In this document: piece after piece, positions 10,690 to 21,690 of the stretch
How positions within the stretch are numbered: the stretch's first letter is position 1
Layout of the letters: every line of letters begins with the position of its first letter
Origin: Eonycteris spelaea
Lineage: Eukaryota > Chordata > Mammalia > Chiroptera > Pteropodidae
Assembly: GCA_003508835.1 (NCBI GenBank)
Contig: PUFA01000072.1
Span: 2,046,001 to 2,110,000 of the forward strand
DNA length: 64,000 nucleotides
Direction: 5' to 3'
Made by a program: the position numbers and the translations under genes
Notes under the pieces: generated by a model
What the model saw: the letters and a program-made list of their open reading frames with translations, nothing else
The model's database searches: none
Told to the model about the DNA's origin: nothing

Positions 10690-12545
10690 TAAAGGCTTTG
10701 GTTTTCTCTTACGATTACGGAAATACTTATTATTTTATAGTTGTGTCATGTAATTTTTTTTCCTGCTTGCGTGCTTAGATTTTTTTTGTAAATTGAATTT
10801 TTTAATATTATATTTCCCATGTATTGTTCCTGCTTATAATAGTGCTAGTGATTTTTATATATGGATTTTATACCCAACAATCTTGTTCAATTCTCGCATT
10901 GATGTTAACAGGGAAAAATGTGACCAGGTCATGATTTATTATTATATAGTTATTATCATCATCATCATCATCATCACAGTCCGAGGTATTTGTTTTGCTA
11001 ACGTTTCTGTAAGATTTTCATGTCTGTGTTCTTAGCTGAGATGGGTCTAGAAGTTTCCTTTCGGCACCGTTATTGCTCAGTTTCGTTGTCAAGGTTCATG
11101 TGGCGCAAGCCATTGGCCTCCCAGCAGTCATCATCCATTTCCTCCCTTCCTTCGAAGCAGACTGAGCCTCTCTTGAACGTCTTTCTCTTTTTATCAGGGA
11201 GGAAAATCTTACATCTCACTGGCTGGAACTCGGTCACTTGGCCACTCCCAAGCTGCAAAGGTGGCTAGAAAACTGACTATCGGACATTTTCAACCCACGT
11301 AATATTTAGAATTTCCTACATTTCTATGTGATAAAAAAGTTTATTTTGTTGTTATCAATTTCTTTTTGTAATCAGCCAATAAGATCTGCATGATATTGAT
11401 TTTCTGGTGTTTGTTGAGATTGATTTCCGGCCTACTTTGTACATTTACATGTGTTTGAAAAGCATGTTGGTTCCACTAGATTAAGCTTGTTGTTCTGTTG
11501 TTTACATCTCTGTGCTTACTAAATTGTTCGTCCACTTGATCTATCAGTTTGTTAAACAGGTATGATAAAACCAGCCATTGTAACTTCAGGTTCCTTGTGA
11601 TTTTGTCAACATTGTGGTATATTTGCTGATCTAGGCTCAGGTTTAGAATATAACTCACATGGCTTTGTTGTGGCCACTGATACATTTCAATTTATCTTAC
11701 CACCAAAATGTAGGTTTTCTCTTAGCCATGCTTCTCATAGGATTCTCTTGGTTTTTCCTCTGCCTTCTATTGGATTGATCAAGCGTTCTCTTGGACTTTA
11801 TACTGGTGCACTGCTCCTTTACAAGTTATCTTTACATTTTGAATATGTAGACTTGGCTTTAAAATGTTTTAATTAATCAAGACCTCCCTCTTCTTCCTAA
11901 ATAATATTAGCATCTTAGTGTCTTTCATTTTAATTACCGCCCTCTTATCTTCTGTTATTATTGTCTAGTATTTAAATTCCACAAATACACTCCTAAATAT
12001 TAGTAGTACTTTCAAAATATCCTATGTTCATTCAGACTCGCCCAGATGTTTATCAGCTTCTTTGTTTATTATTACTTCTAGACCCCACCCACCTCCTTCC
12101 TGGGTTCAATGTCTTTTCACTCCAAGTACACCCTTTAGTAGTTCTTTCAATATGCATCTCTGAGTAAGAACCTCTCTGCCTTTGGCCTGCAAAACAAACA
12201 ATGTTTATGCTCAATTCTCAGTTCCAATTTCCCCTTATGGGCATGGCACCCCCTAGATATTGGGGTGTACACTCAGTTCTGACCTCCTCAGACGTCCTTA
12301 GCATTAGCTCATCTGCTTTTCCACTCTGATTTGAGCTTCCTCTTTATTTCTAGTACCTGAGGATTTCCCAGGCTTTGTTTTGAACTCAGCTTTATATTGT
12401 TATATTCCATCCTGTGTTTATCAAACGAGGTGGAGGAAGGGCCACATTAATCTTTTTAGTTCCTATTCCTGGAACTCCTATTTATAACAAATTTCCCTCT
12501 TACTGATGTTTATTATTCTCCCTTAAAATAAATATCATATATTTT
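10690..12545 (-). mobile_element. L1M/HAL-like fragment, reverse, ORF2 region
   Basis: In plus orientation it shows reversed L1 ORF2 blocks: 'ggattttatacccaacaatc', 'tggtgtttgttgagattgat', 'gtccacttgatctatcagtt' and 'tttagtagttctttcaatat'. The part 11040-11350 does not fit and may be an insertion or unrelated DNA. A TCA run lies at 10955-10977. Highly decayed. Confidence 0.6.
10955..10977. repeat. (TCA)n microsatellite
   Basis: Seven to eight TCA units within AT-rich L1-like DNA. Confidence 0.93.
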
Positions 12546-14184
12546 GATAGAAGAAACAGACATGACAGAGACAGCTGGACACTTCTTGTTCTGTTTCAGA
12601 AAATTTTATAAAGTTTTCTAAAATTTTTCTCAAATTTGGTACATAAAGAATAGTCCCTGGGCAAAAACTTGGGAAAACAATCGATTGGCAAGAAAAGAAA
12701 TTTTTTGTGGGTCTGTATCTATTTTCTTGCATCTCCCTCATTTCTCTTCGCTCTACGGAGATGATCCCTGCTCATTATTTGAATTACACTGTCCACGCTA
12801 ACAATGGCAACCAGCACGGTGAGAAACCTGTCTCTGTAAGAAAGCCATCCCCAGGCGAGACTGCAGCTCAGCTCCTCCTGCAAATCAACAGCTGGCTCGA
12901 AGATGAACTGGTTCCAATCCTGGGAATTCACAGCCACTGGCAGCCAAACAGGATCAATCTAATTTACATTTCATTGTGATTCATGAATTCCCTGGTATTG
13001 CATCCCCCGGGCAGATTAAAAAATGAGTTGGTTGAATCAGCCCGAGGCTTTCACTGTCAGGATACTGGTCTGAGAGATTTCCACGCACAAGTGACAGGAA
13101 CCAAACTCTCTCATTGAGAAGGAATAGTTCATTTCAGTCTGTTGCAGGGCGGAATCCTAAGACGGCTCCTCCCAGAAACCTCTAACCATGGTCAAGGCAC
13201 GGAGAATGGACAAATATTCACAAGCATCAAGGAAGAAACAGGGGGCAAACTGTCCAACGATTATGTTGAAAATGCTTTCTGAATGATCACATATGGGCCA
13301 ATTGGAGAGACCGTACATGGGGGTGAAGAGTATTCATCAAAATGACAGCAAAGACCAGACTGGTCATATACTGGTTCACAGGAATAGAGAGCGGCTTTCC
13401 AGAAAATATATTCCACATGGCTTGTGACTAGAAATGTCTGACCCAGAAAAGAAGTGAAAGGAAGAAAACAAGCTGGAGGGGGCTGTCGGGGAGAAGATCA
13501 GACAAACCCCAATAATCAATAGTGAAAGGAACGCCGCAGGAGATAAAAGCCTGCGTTTCGCAGAGCGGAAACGGAAGTCCTGATTAGTGCTGACTTCTGA
13601 TCCCCTAATCTGCACCCTTCCAGAGGAGAGACACACTTCTACCTTGAGGAGGATGGGTCCACTTAAGAAATGAAAAACCACCTCGGCGCTGCCTATCGCT
13701 TCGGCCACAGGGGGCGGTTTTGTCAGTTCCCTGTGCAGACAGACACCTGGGCGGTCTCTTGGCAGTTACGTGGAAACCTTACCAAATTAAGACCCCAATG
13801 GCACACTGCCACCTTCAACACTCCTCTGCACCTGACAGGCAGAGCCAGCTCTCTCCTGCCACCAACGCCGGACCCAGGGAGGCCAAGTCCTTCCATCCTT
13901 AAGATCAGGTTTTACTTGAACATGTCACCGCCGAAGGGGTGGGAAAAGCAGGAGAAAACCCCCTCCTAACTGCAGGTGAGGACTCTTTGGCAGAACACAG
14001 GGGATGCTATTTCTGGAAGCAACTCGGCTGGTGGTAATGACTTTTCGGGTTTTATCCCACACACCACCTCTACCTCAGTCGTGCGGTAGGTCCAGGTTGG
14101 TGGGGCGGATGGGGGGGTGGGTGGCGGTGGCCCTGTGTGGTGAGGGACCCTGAGCTGGGACCCCAGCGGCCCCCACTTCCTTAC
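12546..14184. other. Intron 2 interval next to exon 2
   Basis: No confident repeat. It becomes GC-rich towards exon 2, with a G-rich stretch at 14102-14130. A sequence close to the 3' half of a CTCF motif ('agggggcgg') is at 13709-13717. Confidence 0.5.
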
Positions 14185-14333
14185 CTGTTAAGGTACACAC
14201 GCTTCTCGGTGAACTGCCCGTTGCCGTGGTGAGGGTCCTCGAAGGGCTCATTCTGGACGACCTCCACGCCTTCCCCTCGGTCGCTCTGCTCGTGGCTGTG
14301 CTTGCTGATCATGTACAGCTGTCCGATCTTGTA
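14185..14333 (-). CDS. PITPNC1: PITPNC1 coding exon 2 (internal exon, 149 bp)
   Basis: On the minus strand this gives 49 codons, YKIGQLYMISKHSHEQSDRG to FTEKRVYLN, plus two bases of the Ser codon completed by exon 3. It matches residues 17-65 of PITPNC1 without a change that I can see, and it distinguishes this protein from PITPNA/PITPNB, which read VGQLYSVAEASKNE here. The segment is the first part of the PITP domain. The T-E-K near its end aligns with the T-H-K of PITP-alpha (Thr59 and Lys61), residues known to contact the inositol headgroup; that alignment is from family knowledge. The acceptor has a C/T-rich tract then tttacag (AG at 14334-14335), and the donor is AACAG|gtaagg. The upstream phase is 0, as expected if exon 1 encodes the first 16 residues. 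Exon 1 was searched for upstream of here and is not in the window. The surroundings (about 14.08-14.72 kb) are richer in G+C and CpG than the rest. Confidence 0.98.
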
Positions 14334-14831
14334 CTGTAAAACACGGAGACAGAGAGGTCAGCCCCACCATTTGCTTTTGAAAACGGCGCCGCCAACAACT
14401 GACATCATCCGCGCGCTCTGCTGCGGGGAGAGAGCACGCATGTGGGCCCGAGGTTACTTTTCCTCCGGAACGAGAACTAGCTGTGAGCGGAGTGTAAAAA
14501 CGCATGTTCCTGTGCGCGATTTGCATCGCCTTGGCGGATGCTCGCTGGGGTGGCTGGCGGTCTTGAGGGTCTGGCAGGCCACCAACTTGTGGGTGGCAGC
14601 AGCAGGGAGGCGGGAGCGCCAGAGTTCCCCCCCCCCCTTCCCACCTGGCCCTACACGCGTAACTGGAGCCGAAGTCCTGTTTTCCTCGGCGAAAGACAGG
14701 CTACGGTGTGTTCTGTCCCTTCTTTCTGCCTAATTAACTGCATTGCTGGGCACGAGAGCATGAGATGTCATCTGTCTCTTCCATCACCTTGCAAAGTGTT
14801 CAACTCTCATGGAGGCCTCTGTCCCCTAGAA

Positions 14832-14930
14832 CAGCAGTTCTCAAAGGTGACTGGGCATTAGAATGACCTGGAAGCATGTAAAAACTCCAGACGCCCAGGC
14901 CACACCAGGAGTGAAACCTGTGTTCTAAAA
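14832..14930 (+). mobile_element. MER5A-like hAT fragment
   Basis: 'cagcagttctcaaaggtgac' followed by 'gggcattagaatgacctgg', 'aaaaactccagacgcccagg' and 'ccacaccagg'. Only the left half is clear. Confidence 0.75.
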
Positions 14931-16054
14931 GCCGACCCGCAATGAGGGAAATCTACAGTATCTTTTAACTCCTTTTTATCCAATTCCATTAGCAAGGTAG
15001 AGCCTTCCGGCCTGGGGTTCCAGAGGCCACATGTGCTGATTTGAAAACGATAATGTGGAATAACATAGAATATGAACGCTTTCTGTCCTCTCATTTTTCA
15101 ACTGCTCCACTCTCCTTCCTGACTCTTAGAAAACCCTGGGGCCGGCAGGCGCTTCTTCATCCAGTGAACTTGATGGAGGAAGAGAGAGAGACAAATAGTG
15201 GGGGGAAAGGAATAAAATGACTTTTGCGTGAGGGGAGTAAGAGTCGGGAGGCCGCACGACGCAAGACTGCTATGGTCCTTCTGCAGATTCAGTGTCTCAC
15301 ACACACACACACACACACACACGCACGCACGCACGCACACAGTGCCCTCTTCATCAGGGCCCCTGGGATGGGGGGAAAGGGGCCTGTGTCTGCAGCGGGC
15401 TCACGACAGCTCGGGAATGTTCCCCAAAGAGCCCAGGCCAGCAAGGCTGCGGGTTTCCGTCCACGTGCCTGAGAGAGAGACACAGCTTTGAAGTTTAGGG
15501 GGCAGGTGCAATGCACGGATCCGCAGTGCAGTCAGCTGTGAGGGCGCACACGCCTGAGGGTCTCACTTCCGTCCTGAGCCAGGTGCCGGGAGGGGGGTGT
15601 GAAGAGACTCTGAAAGGCTCTGGTCTGAGGCCAGCCCCAGGGACCGGACATGGTAACCATGACAATGGGAGCAGCAGCCAGCTGGGTCTTCTGAAAAGTG
15701 CTGCCAGTCTGTGCCACAGCCATCCCCAGGACGGAGGCATGTAAGATGCTGTCAACATGAGTGTGTGTGTGCTGGGGCTGAGGATAAGAGCAGGAAGAGG
15801 ACGGAGGAAAATCAAAGATAAAATCAATTTTTTAAAACAAATTCGGGGATCAGAAGCTTACTTTTGCTCATAAAGACTAACACTTTTTCAAGGAGGAAGA
15901 CAGTAAAAGAAAAAGCTCATAGATTGAGACCTGTGAGATATCTCCATGAGGTCAACACTCCACCTGACGTGAACGGAAGCCTGTGTAGCACGCAAGCCTG
16001 TAACAGGGTCCTCAGCTTGCCCACTGGGAGTTACTCTGAGCTGGCGCTCCACAG
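14931..16054. other. Intron 1 interval, microsatellite only
   Basis: Apart from the CA repeat, no gene or element is recognised. GC-rich in the middle (15350-15720). Confidence 0.5.
15297..15341. repeat. CA / ACGC compound microsatellite
   Basis: About 12 CA units followed by four ACGC-type units. The long ORFs crossing it are artefacts of the repeat. Confidence 0.97.
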
Positions 16055-16134
16055 GAAGCTGTTGCCTACGACGGAATATTATTCAGCCATAAAAAGGAAC
16101 GAAGTACTGTTACTGAGACGGTCTGCTTAATGGG
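16055..16134 (+). mobile_element. L1 3' region, left part (split by MLT1)
   Basis: 'cggaatattattcagccata' followed by 'aaaaggaacgaagtactg' is the standard L1 block. It continues after the LTR at 16534. Confidence 0.75.
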
Positions 16135-16533
16135 TGTTATGGGTTGCATCGTGTCTCCCGAAATTCATATGTTGAAGTCCCCGTATCTCAGAATGTGACC
16201 TCAGGTGGAGAGAGGGTCTTTACAGAGTTCATCAAGTTAAAATGCAGTCATCGGGGTGGGCACTAATCAAATAGGACAAGTGTCCATATACAAAGGGGAA
16301 GGTGGATGAGGTAATGCACAGAAAGAAGGTGAGGTCAATCAATGCAGGGAGAAGACAGACATCGACAAGCCAAGGACTGACCTGGAACACATCCTTCAGA
16401 GGGGACCAAGGCTGCTTGCTGACACTTTGACCTTGGACTTCCAGCATGCACAACTCTGAGACCATGAAATTCTGGTTGTTTCAGCTACCCAGTCTGTGGT
16501 GCTTTGCTATGGCAGCCCGGAGAAACTAAGACA
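16135..16533 (+). mobile_element. MLT1-type MaLR LTR inserted in an L1 tail
   Basis: Starts 'tgttatgggttgcat' and ends 'gagaaactaagaca'. It has the MLT1 markers 'atgttgaagtcc', 'ctcagaatgtgacc', 'gggtctttacagag' and 'ctatggcagccc'. The flanks 16055-16134 and 16534-16690 are consecutive pieces of an L1 3' end, so the LTR is the younger insertion. Confidence 0.9.
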
Positions 16534-16690
16534 CGGTGTGGGGTTTCCTTTTGCAGGGATAAAAGTGTTTTGGATCTGAACAGAGGTGATGGTTGCACAA
16601 TATTGTGTATACATTAGCCATCACTGAACTGATTTTTAAATGGTTAACTTCATTATGTGATTTTCATCTTATTCATTCATTCATTCATTC
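16534..16690 (+). mobile_element. L1 3' UTR, right part (split by MLT1)
   Basis: 'gaacagaggtgatggttgca', 'caatattgtgtatacatta' and 'actgatttttaaatggtta' are the usual end of an L1M. It finishes at an ATTC microsatellite. Confidence 0.75.
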
Positions 16691-16697
16691 ATTCATT
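16671..16697. repeat. (ATTC)n microsatellite
   Basis: Seven tandem ATTC units at the 3' edge of an L1 tail. Confidence 0.95.
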
Positions 16698-17361
16698 TTA
16701 GTGTCGGCTCTGCTTCTGAAAGCAGTCACCCCTGCACCAAAATTCTGTCAAGGTCATTAGTGGGGGATTTGCCACAAGGGACTGTCTTCAGGAGCTCCAA
16801 CCCACTGACATATGTAAAATGTATGGGATCAAGGACAAGGCATGACACAGAAAAGGCATTAGCCAGACGTGAGCCAGCCTTGGCTGCGCTCGGCTCACGT
16901 GCTTGCTGCTCTGAGGAGAAGGGAATGGGCCGAGGCAGCCGGCAGCTGATTCACCGGTGGTCAGAGAAGGGCCTGGCTGCCTGGCCTCATTGATCATTCA
17001 TTCCAGTGGCTCCTGAGTGAGCCAGCGCGGGGCAGACATCAGCCTTAGCTCACTAAGATAGCGTCAGTCTGGGGGCGACTGACAGACTCTGGATGCAGTA
17101 ACATAGGTGACATTCTGGGGGCTGGCGGGACACTCAAGCCCAGACGCTGAGATGGTCAAGGGCTCTGCAGCTGTCACTTCTCTCCTTCCCAAGCACATCG
17201 GGCCTGCTCTTCTGGTTGTGGCCACCAGAGCCAGGCTGTCCAGAAGCAGAGGTTTTGTTATTGTTGTTTATAAACTGCAAACTGACCCACAGACACATTT
17301 ATGAAGAGGCTTCTCAGAGGAAGAGGGCTGGATAGTTAGTCCTCGAACCATCTGTCTCCAA

Positions 17362-17460
17362 ATCACCAGACACACTCCTAAAAATGCCAAGTCCCAGGCC
17401 ACCCCAGTGCTTTTCCATTCAGATTCTGGGGGGTAGAGGGAAGTTGGAAATCTTACTCAA
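17362..17460 (+). mobile_element. Possible MER5-group hAT fragment
   Basis: 'cctaaaaatgccaagtccca', 'ggccaccccagtg' and 'cattcagattctgggggg' resemble the middle of MER5-type elements. Weak. Confidence 0.35.
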
Positions 17461-17679
17461 ACGCACACTAAATGCTGAGAGAGAGAGAGGCAAAGGCATT
17501 CATTAGGACTTGCTCAGTAAGATAGGGTGCCCAGGCCTAAACGTCCTATCTTTAGGTGGAGGCCCGTTTCTTCTTTAATGCTAATTTCTTGCAAAGCTCT
17601 GTCTCTAAGTTAGTGAAAATACCACATCCAAAAGACACTCATATGTCAAATTATCATCACGATGATGGGGGTGATGAGA

Positions 17680-17890
17680 GTACAGCTTAACTGATTGCCT
17701 GTTACTGTGAGGCACCAGTCAGGTGCTTTATGTTCATTTTTAATACAATGATTCATGCAGGTAGGCATTTACAGATGAGGAAGTTGAGTCTCGGAGAGGT
17801 GAGAGATCCTCTCCCTGCCATGTGGCTTCTCGGTGACGGAGCGGGGATTTAACACCACAGGCCTGTACTCTTTCTTCTCCATCTACCGTC
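17680..17890 (+). repeat. MIR SINE
   Basis: 'caccagtcaggtgctttatg', 'ttacagatgaggaagttga', 'gtctcggagaggtgagag' and 'gagcggggatttaac' follow MIR from end to end. Confidence 0.85.
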
Positions 17891-19359
17891 AGCTTGTTTC
17901 TCTAACAGGTGAACCACCTCACTGGGCTTAAAAGGGGGGGATCGTTCAGATCCACCGCCTCTGAACTCTGCTGTTTCAGAAGGGGCACAATGAAAGTCTG
18001 ATATCATTTAAAAGATCAAAGTTGTTTAAACTGTGCTCACACATGAAATGGTGGAGCAATTATGCCCTAACTTTGTCAAATCTATTGTTATAATTCCAGA
18101 GTTTGGGTAATCATCATTACAAGCAATTATAGTTAGAGACAGCTCTGCGCTGTAGGGCTGGGCCTCTGTGTGAGCCATCGTCAAAATAGCTACCCCGAGT
18201 AATTATCACCGTAGTCAAAAAAACATCGTGGGGATTCAGATGCTTCCCACTTGCACACAGCGCCGCAGAACTTGAGAGAAGGCAGGGTTGCACGATGCGC
18301 CCGGAGAAGCCGAGCGGTTTTATCACTTTGTACTTTGCAAACTCAACGGCTGGGCACAAGCACCTTAATACGGTTGAGCCTCAAACCTCAGTTTTAGAAA
18401 AGGCAACCCCAGGCCAACACTCCCAAGTATGAAAGGGACTATTAACCGAGCACCAACAACACTCTGAACATCATCCTTGCTGGGAGAGGTACTAGACTCA
18501 GAGTTTTAGGCTCAACAGAACTCCAAGTAAGACATTTTCACTTAAGTGCCCCCTTTCCCCAACTGCTGAGCTTCACAGATCTCTGCAAGCAGCCTCCCAC
18601 ATTCCTCCACCCTAAAGAACAAAAGGGGTGTCATCTTTCTCCCAAACAATCTCTGTCTCCTCCCTTCCTGCCTTCTTTCTCTTCCTCCATCGGTCCCAAT
18701 GATGGAAAACGGGTGGGAACCTCACTTTGCAATAAATATCACTGACTCTGGGTGGGGTTATCCCCTGATGCTGTGACTGAGTGCTCAAGGCCCCAGACTG
18801 GGAATCGGAATTTACACCTACTTTCGCCTTTACCTTCAAAATGGGTGGATGCCACATACCCCAATAACCAAGGAGAAACACCTGTCCTCTGCCTTTTCTA
18901 TCTGTGGAATGTGCGACATTCCCGCCAGTCCTCCTCTGGCACTGTGGAGGAAGGAAGGGCCAAGGCTAATACAATTTGGTATTCTTGGGAGATTCCCGCA
19001 AGTCCACAACACTGTTGATGCTTTTGTTGAAACTCTTTTTTCCAGGCTTCTCCACTTTCAATACATGGACCTCAAAGCACAGTGAAGCAACTGTCTCACG
19101 ATGCGCAGGGGGCCTGCTGAAGAGAGCGTCTCAAAGATAACACATCACCCAGGATTCAGGTGCACGGCAGCCCTCACCCAAGTAGTGCCCAAACCGTAAT
19201 TACACACAGGAAACGAGACATCGTGGGTCCAGGTTTTAAGAACCTCATCTCAGAATGCTAGAGGCTGGCGTCGCTCGTTCTCTGTAATCCCACAGCATAG
19301 CTAAGGCTCCGGGACAAATGTTCTGGTCCATCGGTCAGGAAGCTGTGTGGGCTGGCCTG
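17891..19359. other. Intron 1 interval, nothing identified
   Basis: Ordinary non-repeat intronic DNA with a pyrimidine-rich stretch at 18640-18690. Confidence 0.5.
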
Positions 19360-19372
19360 TTTTTTTTTTTTT

Positions 19373-19529
19373 AATAAAGTTTTATTGGAACACAGCCAAG
19401 CTCATTCATTCTGTGGCTGCTTTGATGATACAACGGCAGAGATGAGTAGTTGCAGTGTAGACTGTAGAACCCACAAAGTCGAAAATATTTACTCTCTGGC
19501 CCTTTGCAGAAAAAGTTTGCTGACCCCTC
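19373..19529. mobile_element. hAT-Charlie MITE, same family as 481-666, left-truncated
   Basis: Runs from 'aaagttttattggaacacag' through 'tgatacaacggcagag' and 'gaaaatatttac' to 'aaaaagtttgctgacccctc'. The expected left terminus is replaced by a T-run (19360-19371). Confidence 0.82.
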
Positions 19530-19587
19530 CTTCCTAGTCCACTGGCACTGGGTCCAGCCTGGGCCAGCCTTGGCCGTTCCCCGAGAC

Positions 19588-20112
19588 CTGTGCTGTCTGG
19601 AACGGTCACCACGTGCTACATGTGGTTGGTGTGCATTTGAAATGTGCCCCATGCCACAGAGGGACTGAATTTTAAATTTTCTTTCATTGTAATTCATTGC
19701 CATCGAAAAGCTGACACTCAATTCACCTATTAGAAAACTTCCAAATATATTGGAAACAACTTGGGTATGTATATCTACTTTTTCAACTGAAAATTTTACA
19801 GAATCCTAATTCAGATCTAGTATCTCTGATGAAAATTTAGCATCTGATTGGAGATTGCTGTAGGTATAAAATGCACACTGGATTTTGAAGACTTGGTTAA
19901 CACCCCCTCATCCCCCAAATTAGAATAGTTTATTAATAATTTTTATATTTGGGATTACATATGGAAACGATAGTATTTTGGGTATGCTGCATTAAGTATA
20001 TTCTTTAAATTAACTTCATCTGTTCCTTTTTTTTAATGCAGCTACTAAAAAATATTAAATTATGTATGTGGCTCCGTTTGTGACTCACTTATTTCTACTG
20101 GACAAAATGCGG
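19588..20112 (+). mobile_element. hAT-type DNA transposon with 'ctgtcyrga ... ctggaca' ends
   Basis: The left end 'ctgtgctgtctggaac' is followed by 'cacgtgctacatgtgg' and 'ggactgaattttaa'. The right end has 'gcagctactaaaaaatatta', 'tatgtggctc' and 'atttctactggac'. These are the two halves of a common mammalian element whose termini read CAGYRCTGTCCAATAGAA. It lies 60 bp after another hAT element. Family name not recalled. Confidence 0.55.
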
Positions 20113-20314
20113 TCTAGACTCTAATCTAGTCTAACGGGGATTGAGAGTCAGGCCATTAGTCCACACCAAGACTTCAGAGGCTGGCTGGACAGGTGACAGA
20201 GCCAGGCCAAGGGTTTCCATGTGTCTTGGAGCACTGGTAATTAGGGATATATTTGGAGGTACCCTGTCTTCCTGAGAACTGGCGATCCCCTGGACCTCCA
20301 GAAGGTGATAATTG

Positions 20315-20525
20315 TTCACAGTATGCTGTAGCGAAAAGCACCGAGGTTTTAAAACTGAAAACCTGGAGCCGAAGTCCCGATTCTGCCTTTGATGAGTTTT
20401 GCAACCTTAGATGATTTACTTATCTGAGCCACAGCTTCTTATCATTAAAATGGGACTAGCAAAATATCTCACAGGACGTGGTGAGAATCAAATGAGAAAA
20501 AACTTACAAATTAAAATACTTTGTA
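20315..20525 (-). repeat. MIR SINE, reverse
   Basis: In plus orientation: 'ctgtagcgaaaagcaccgag', 'gaagtcccgattctgcc', 'gatttacttatctgagcc' and 'aaaatgggactagc', the MIR complement. Confidence 0.8.
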
Positions 20526-20667
20526 AAATAGAAGACTATACACGAACCACTAGCTATTGCTCCTTCTAACTGGGACGTGAAGACGTATTTTATTCATTTC
20601 GCTGTTACACTACAGTTCTATAAAGGATAAGGGAACAAGGCATCTGCCATACACTCCTGTCCAATGC

Positions 20668-20691
20668 AAAAAAAAAAAAAAAAAAAAAAAA
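20668..20691. repeat. Poly-A tract
   Basis: 24 consecutive A. No SINE or retrogene could be recognised directly upstream. Confidence 0.95.
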
Positions 20692-20774
20692 CACCAAACA
20701 AAAACGGGAAACTAGACCATTTGCCCAAGGCTACTTTTTCCTTCCATAAGTTCCATTAGATGGTAGTCGGACTG

Positions 20775-21085
20775 AATGCTTTCCAAAATATTATAAAAAG
20801 CCTGGGACCTTCCTCTTGCATGAGGTCCCTAAAGTAGTCGAATTCATAGAGGTAGAATAGATAGTCGTTTCCAGGGGGACTGGGGTGGCGGGGAGGGTGG
20901 GTGGTTAGTGTTTAATGGGTACAGAGTTTCAGTTTGGGATGGTGAAACCGTTTCTGGAGATAGATGGTGGTGATGGTCACACAACATGAATGCGTTCATT
21001 GACATGGAACACTACATGTTAAAATGTTTAAAATGGTAAATTTTATGTGATGTATTCTTAATAACAAAATTTTTTAAAGCCTGAA
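20775..21085 (+). mobile_element. L1M 3' UTR
   Basis: 'gtagtcgaattcatagaggt', 'gtgtttaatgggtacagagt', 'tggtggtgatggtcacacaa' and 'aaatggtaaattttatgtga' are the L1M tail in order. Confidence 0.88.
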
Positions 21086-21672
21086 AGTATGTCATTTTTC
21101 AATGAGTGTGGCTCACCCACTTCATGTCTCAAGGTGGCCATCCAACAATGATTCTATTTTTATGATCATGAGACAGTTTTGTCAAAAGGACCGGACTTTT
21201 ATGTTTGATGGATCTCTGGATTGAAAGCTTATTTGAAAGCGTCAAGCTGAGCAGACAGGAGAGCTGTATAACATGTCTTCACTCAGAGACAATGTTGCAT
21301 GAGACACTCCCATTCCTGCCATGCCCGGGCATCGGGGCATCGTCTGGGTGCCATGCCCTAAACTTAGATGTCTTTAATATTAGCATTCCGGAGGATTCAC
21401 GTTGCTGATTCCCCCTGAGCAACACAGTGGGACATGTCACAGAGACACTGACAGAAGGGAAAGGGTGATAAACTGAATACAAACGCATCCTGATGCTCCC
21501 AAACTTCACACGGGACAGTGAGAACACCGGCTCTTCACTGAACGTGACTGCCACTTGCAGAGCCTAGCCCCTCCATGTGCTCCTCAGCCTGGGGTTCCGC
21601 CTAAGAGTGATTCTCCAGCGAGATTATTCCAATTCCTTTTTCCTTTGGAAAGGCAGCATGTTTTCTTTTCTT

Positions 21673-21690
21673 CTTTTTTTTTTTTTTTTT
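21673..21690. repeat. Poly-T tract
   Basis: 18 consecutive T. No retrogene recognised beside it. Confidence 0.93.

Larger units (their letters stand above)
3016..14184 (-). other. PITPNC1: PITPNC1 intron 2 (complete, 11,169 bp)
   Basis: Bounded by the exon 2 donor (gtaagg) and the exon 3 acceptor (ccccttag). It contains an MLT1 LTR, a MER20, an L2 tail, an L1 ORF2 fragment on the plus strand, a probable ERV LTR and a long minus-strand L1 fragment, each listed separately. The remaining stretches 3982-6377, 6595-7848, 8270-9150, 9421-10019 and 12546-14184 show no gene or confident repeat. Some of them look like non-repeat, possibly conserved, DNA (see findings). Confidence 0.93.

Noticed and set aside
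15098..15516. Several open frames with His-Thr or Cys-Val repeats
   Set aside because: They are translations of the CA/ACGC microsatellite at 15297-15341.
20641..20691. Poly-A tract as the tail of a SINE or retrogene
   Set aside because: The 300 bases upstream match MIR (reverse) and plain intron, not a retrocopy body.
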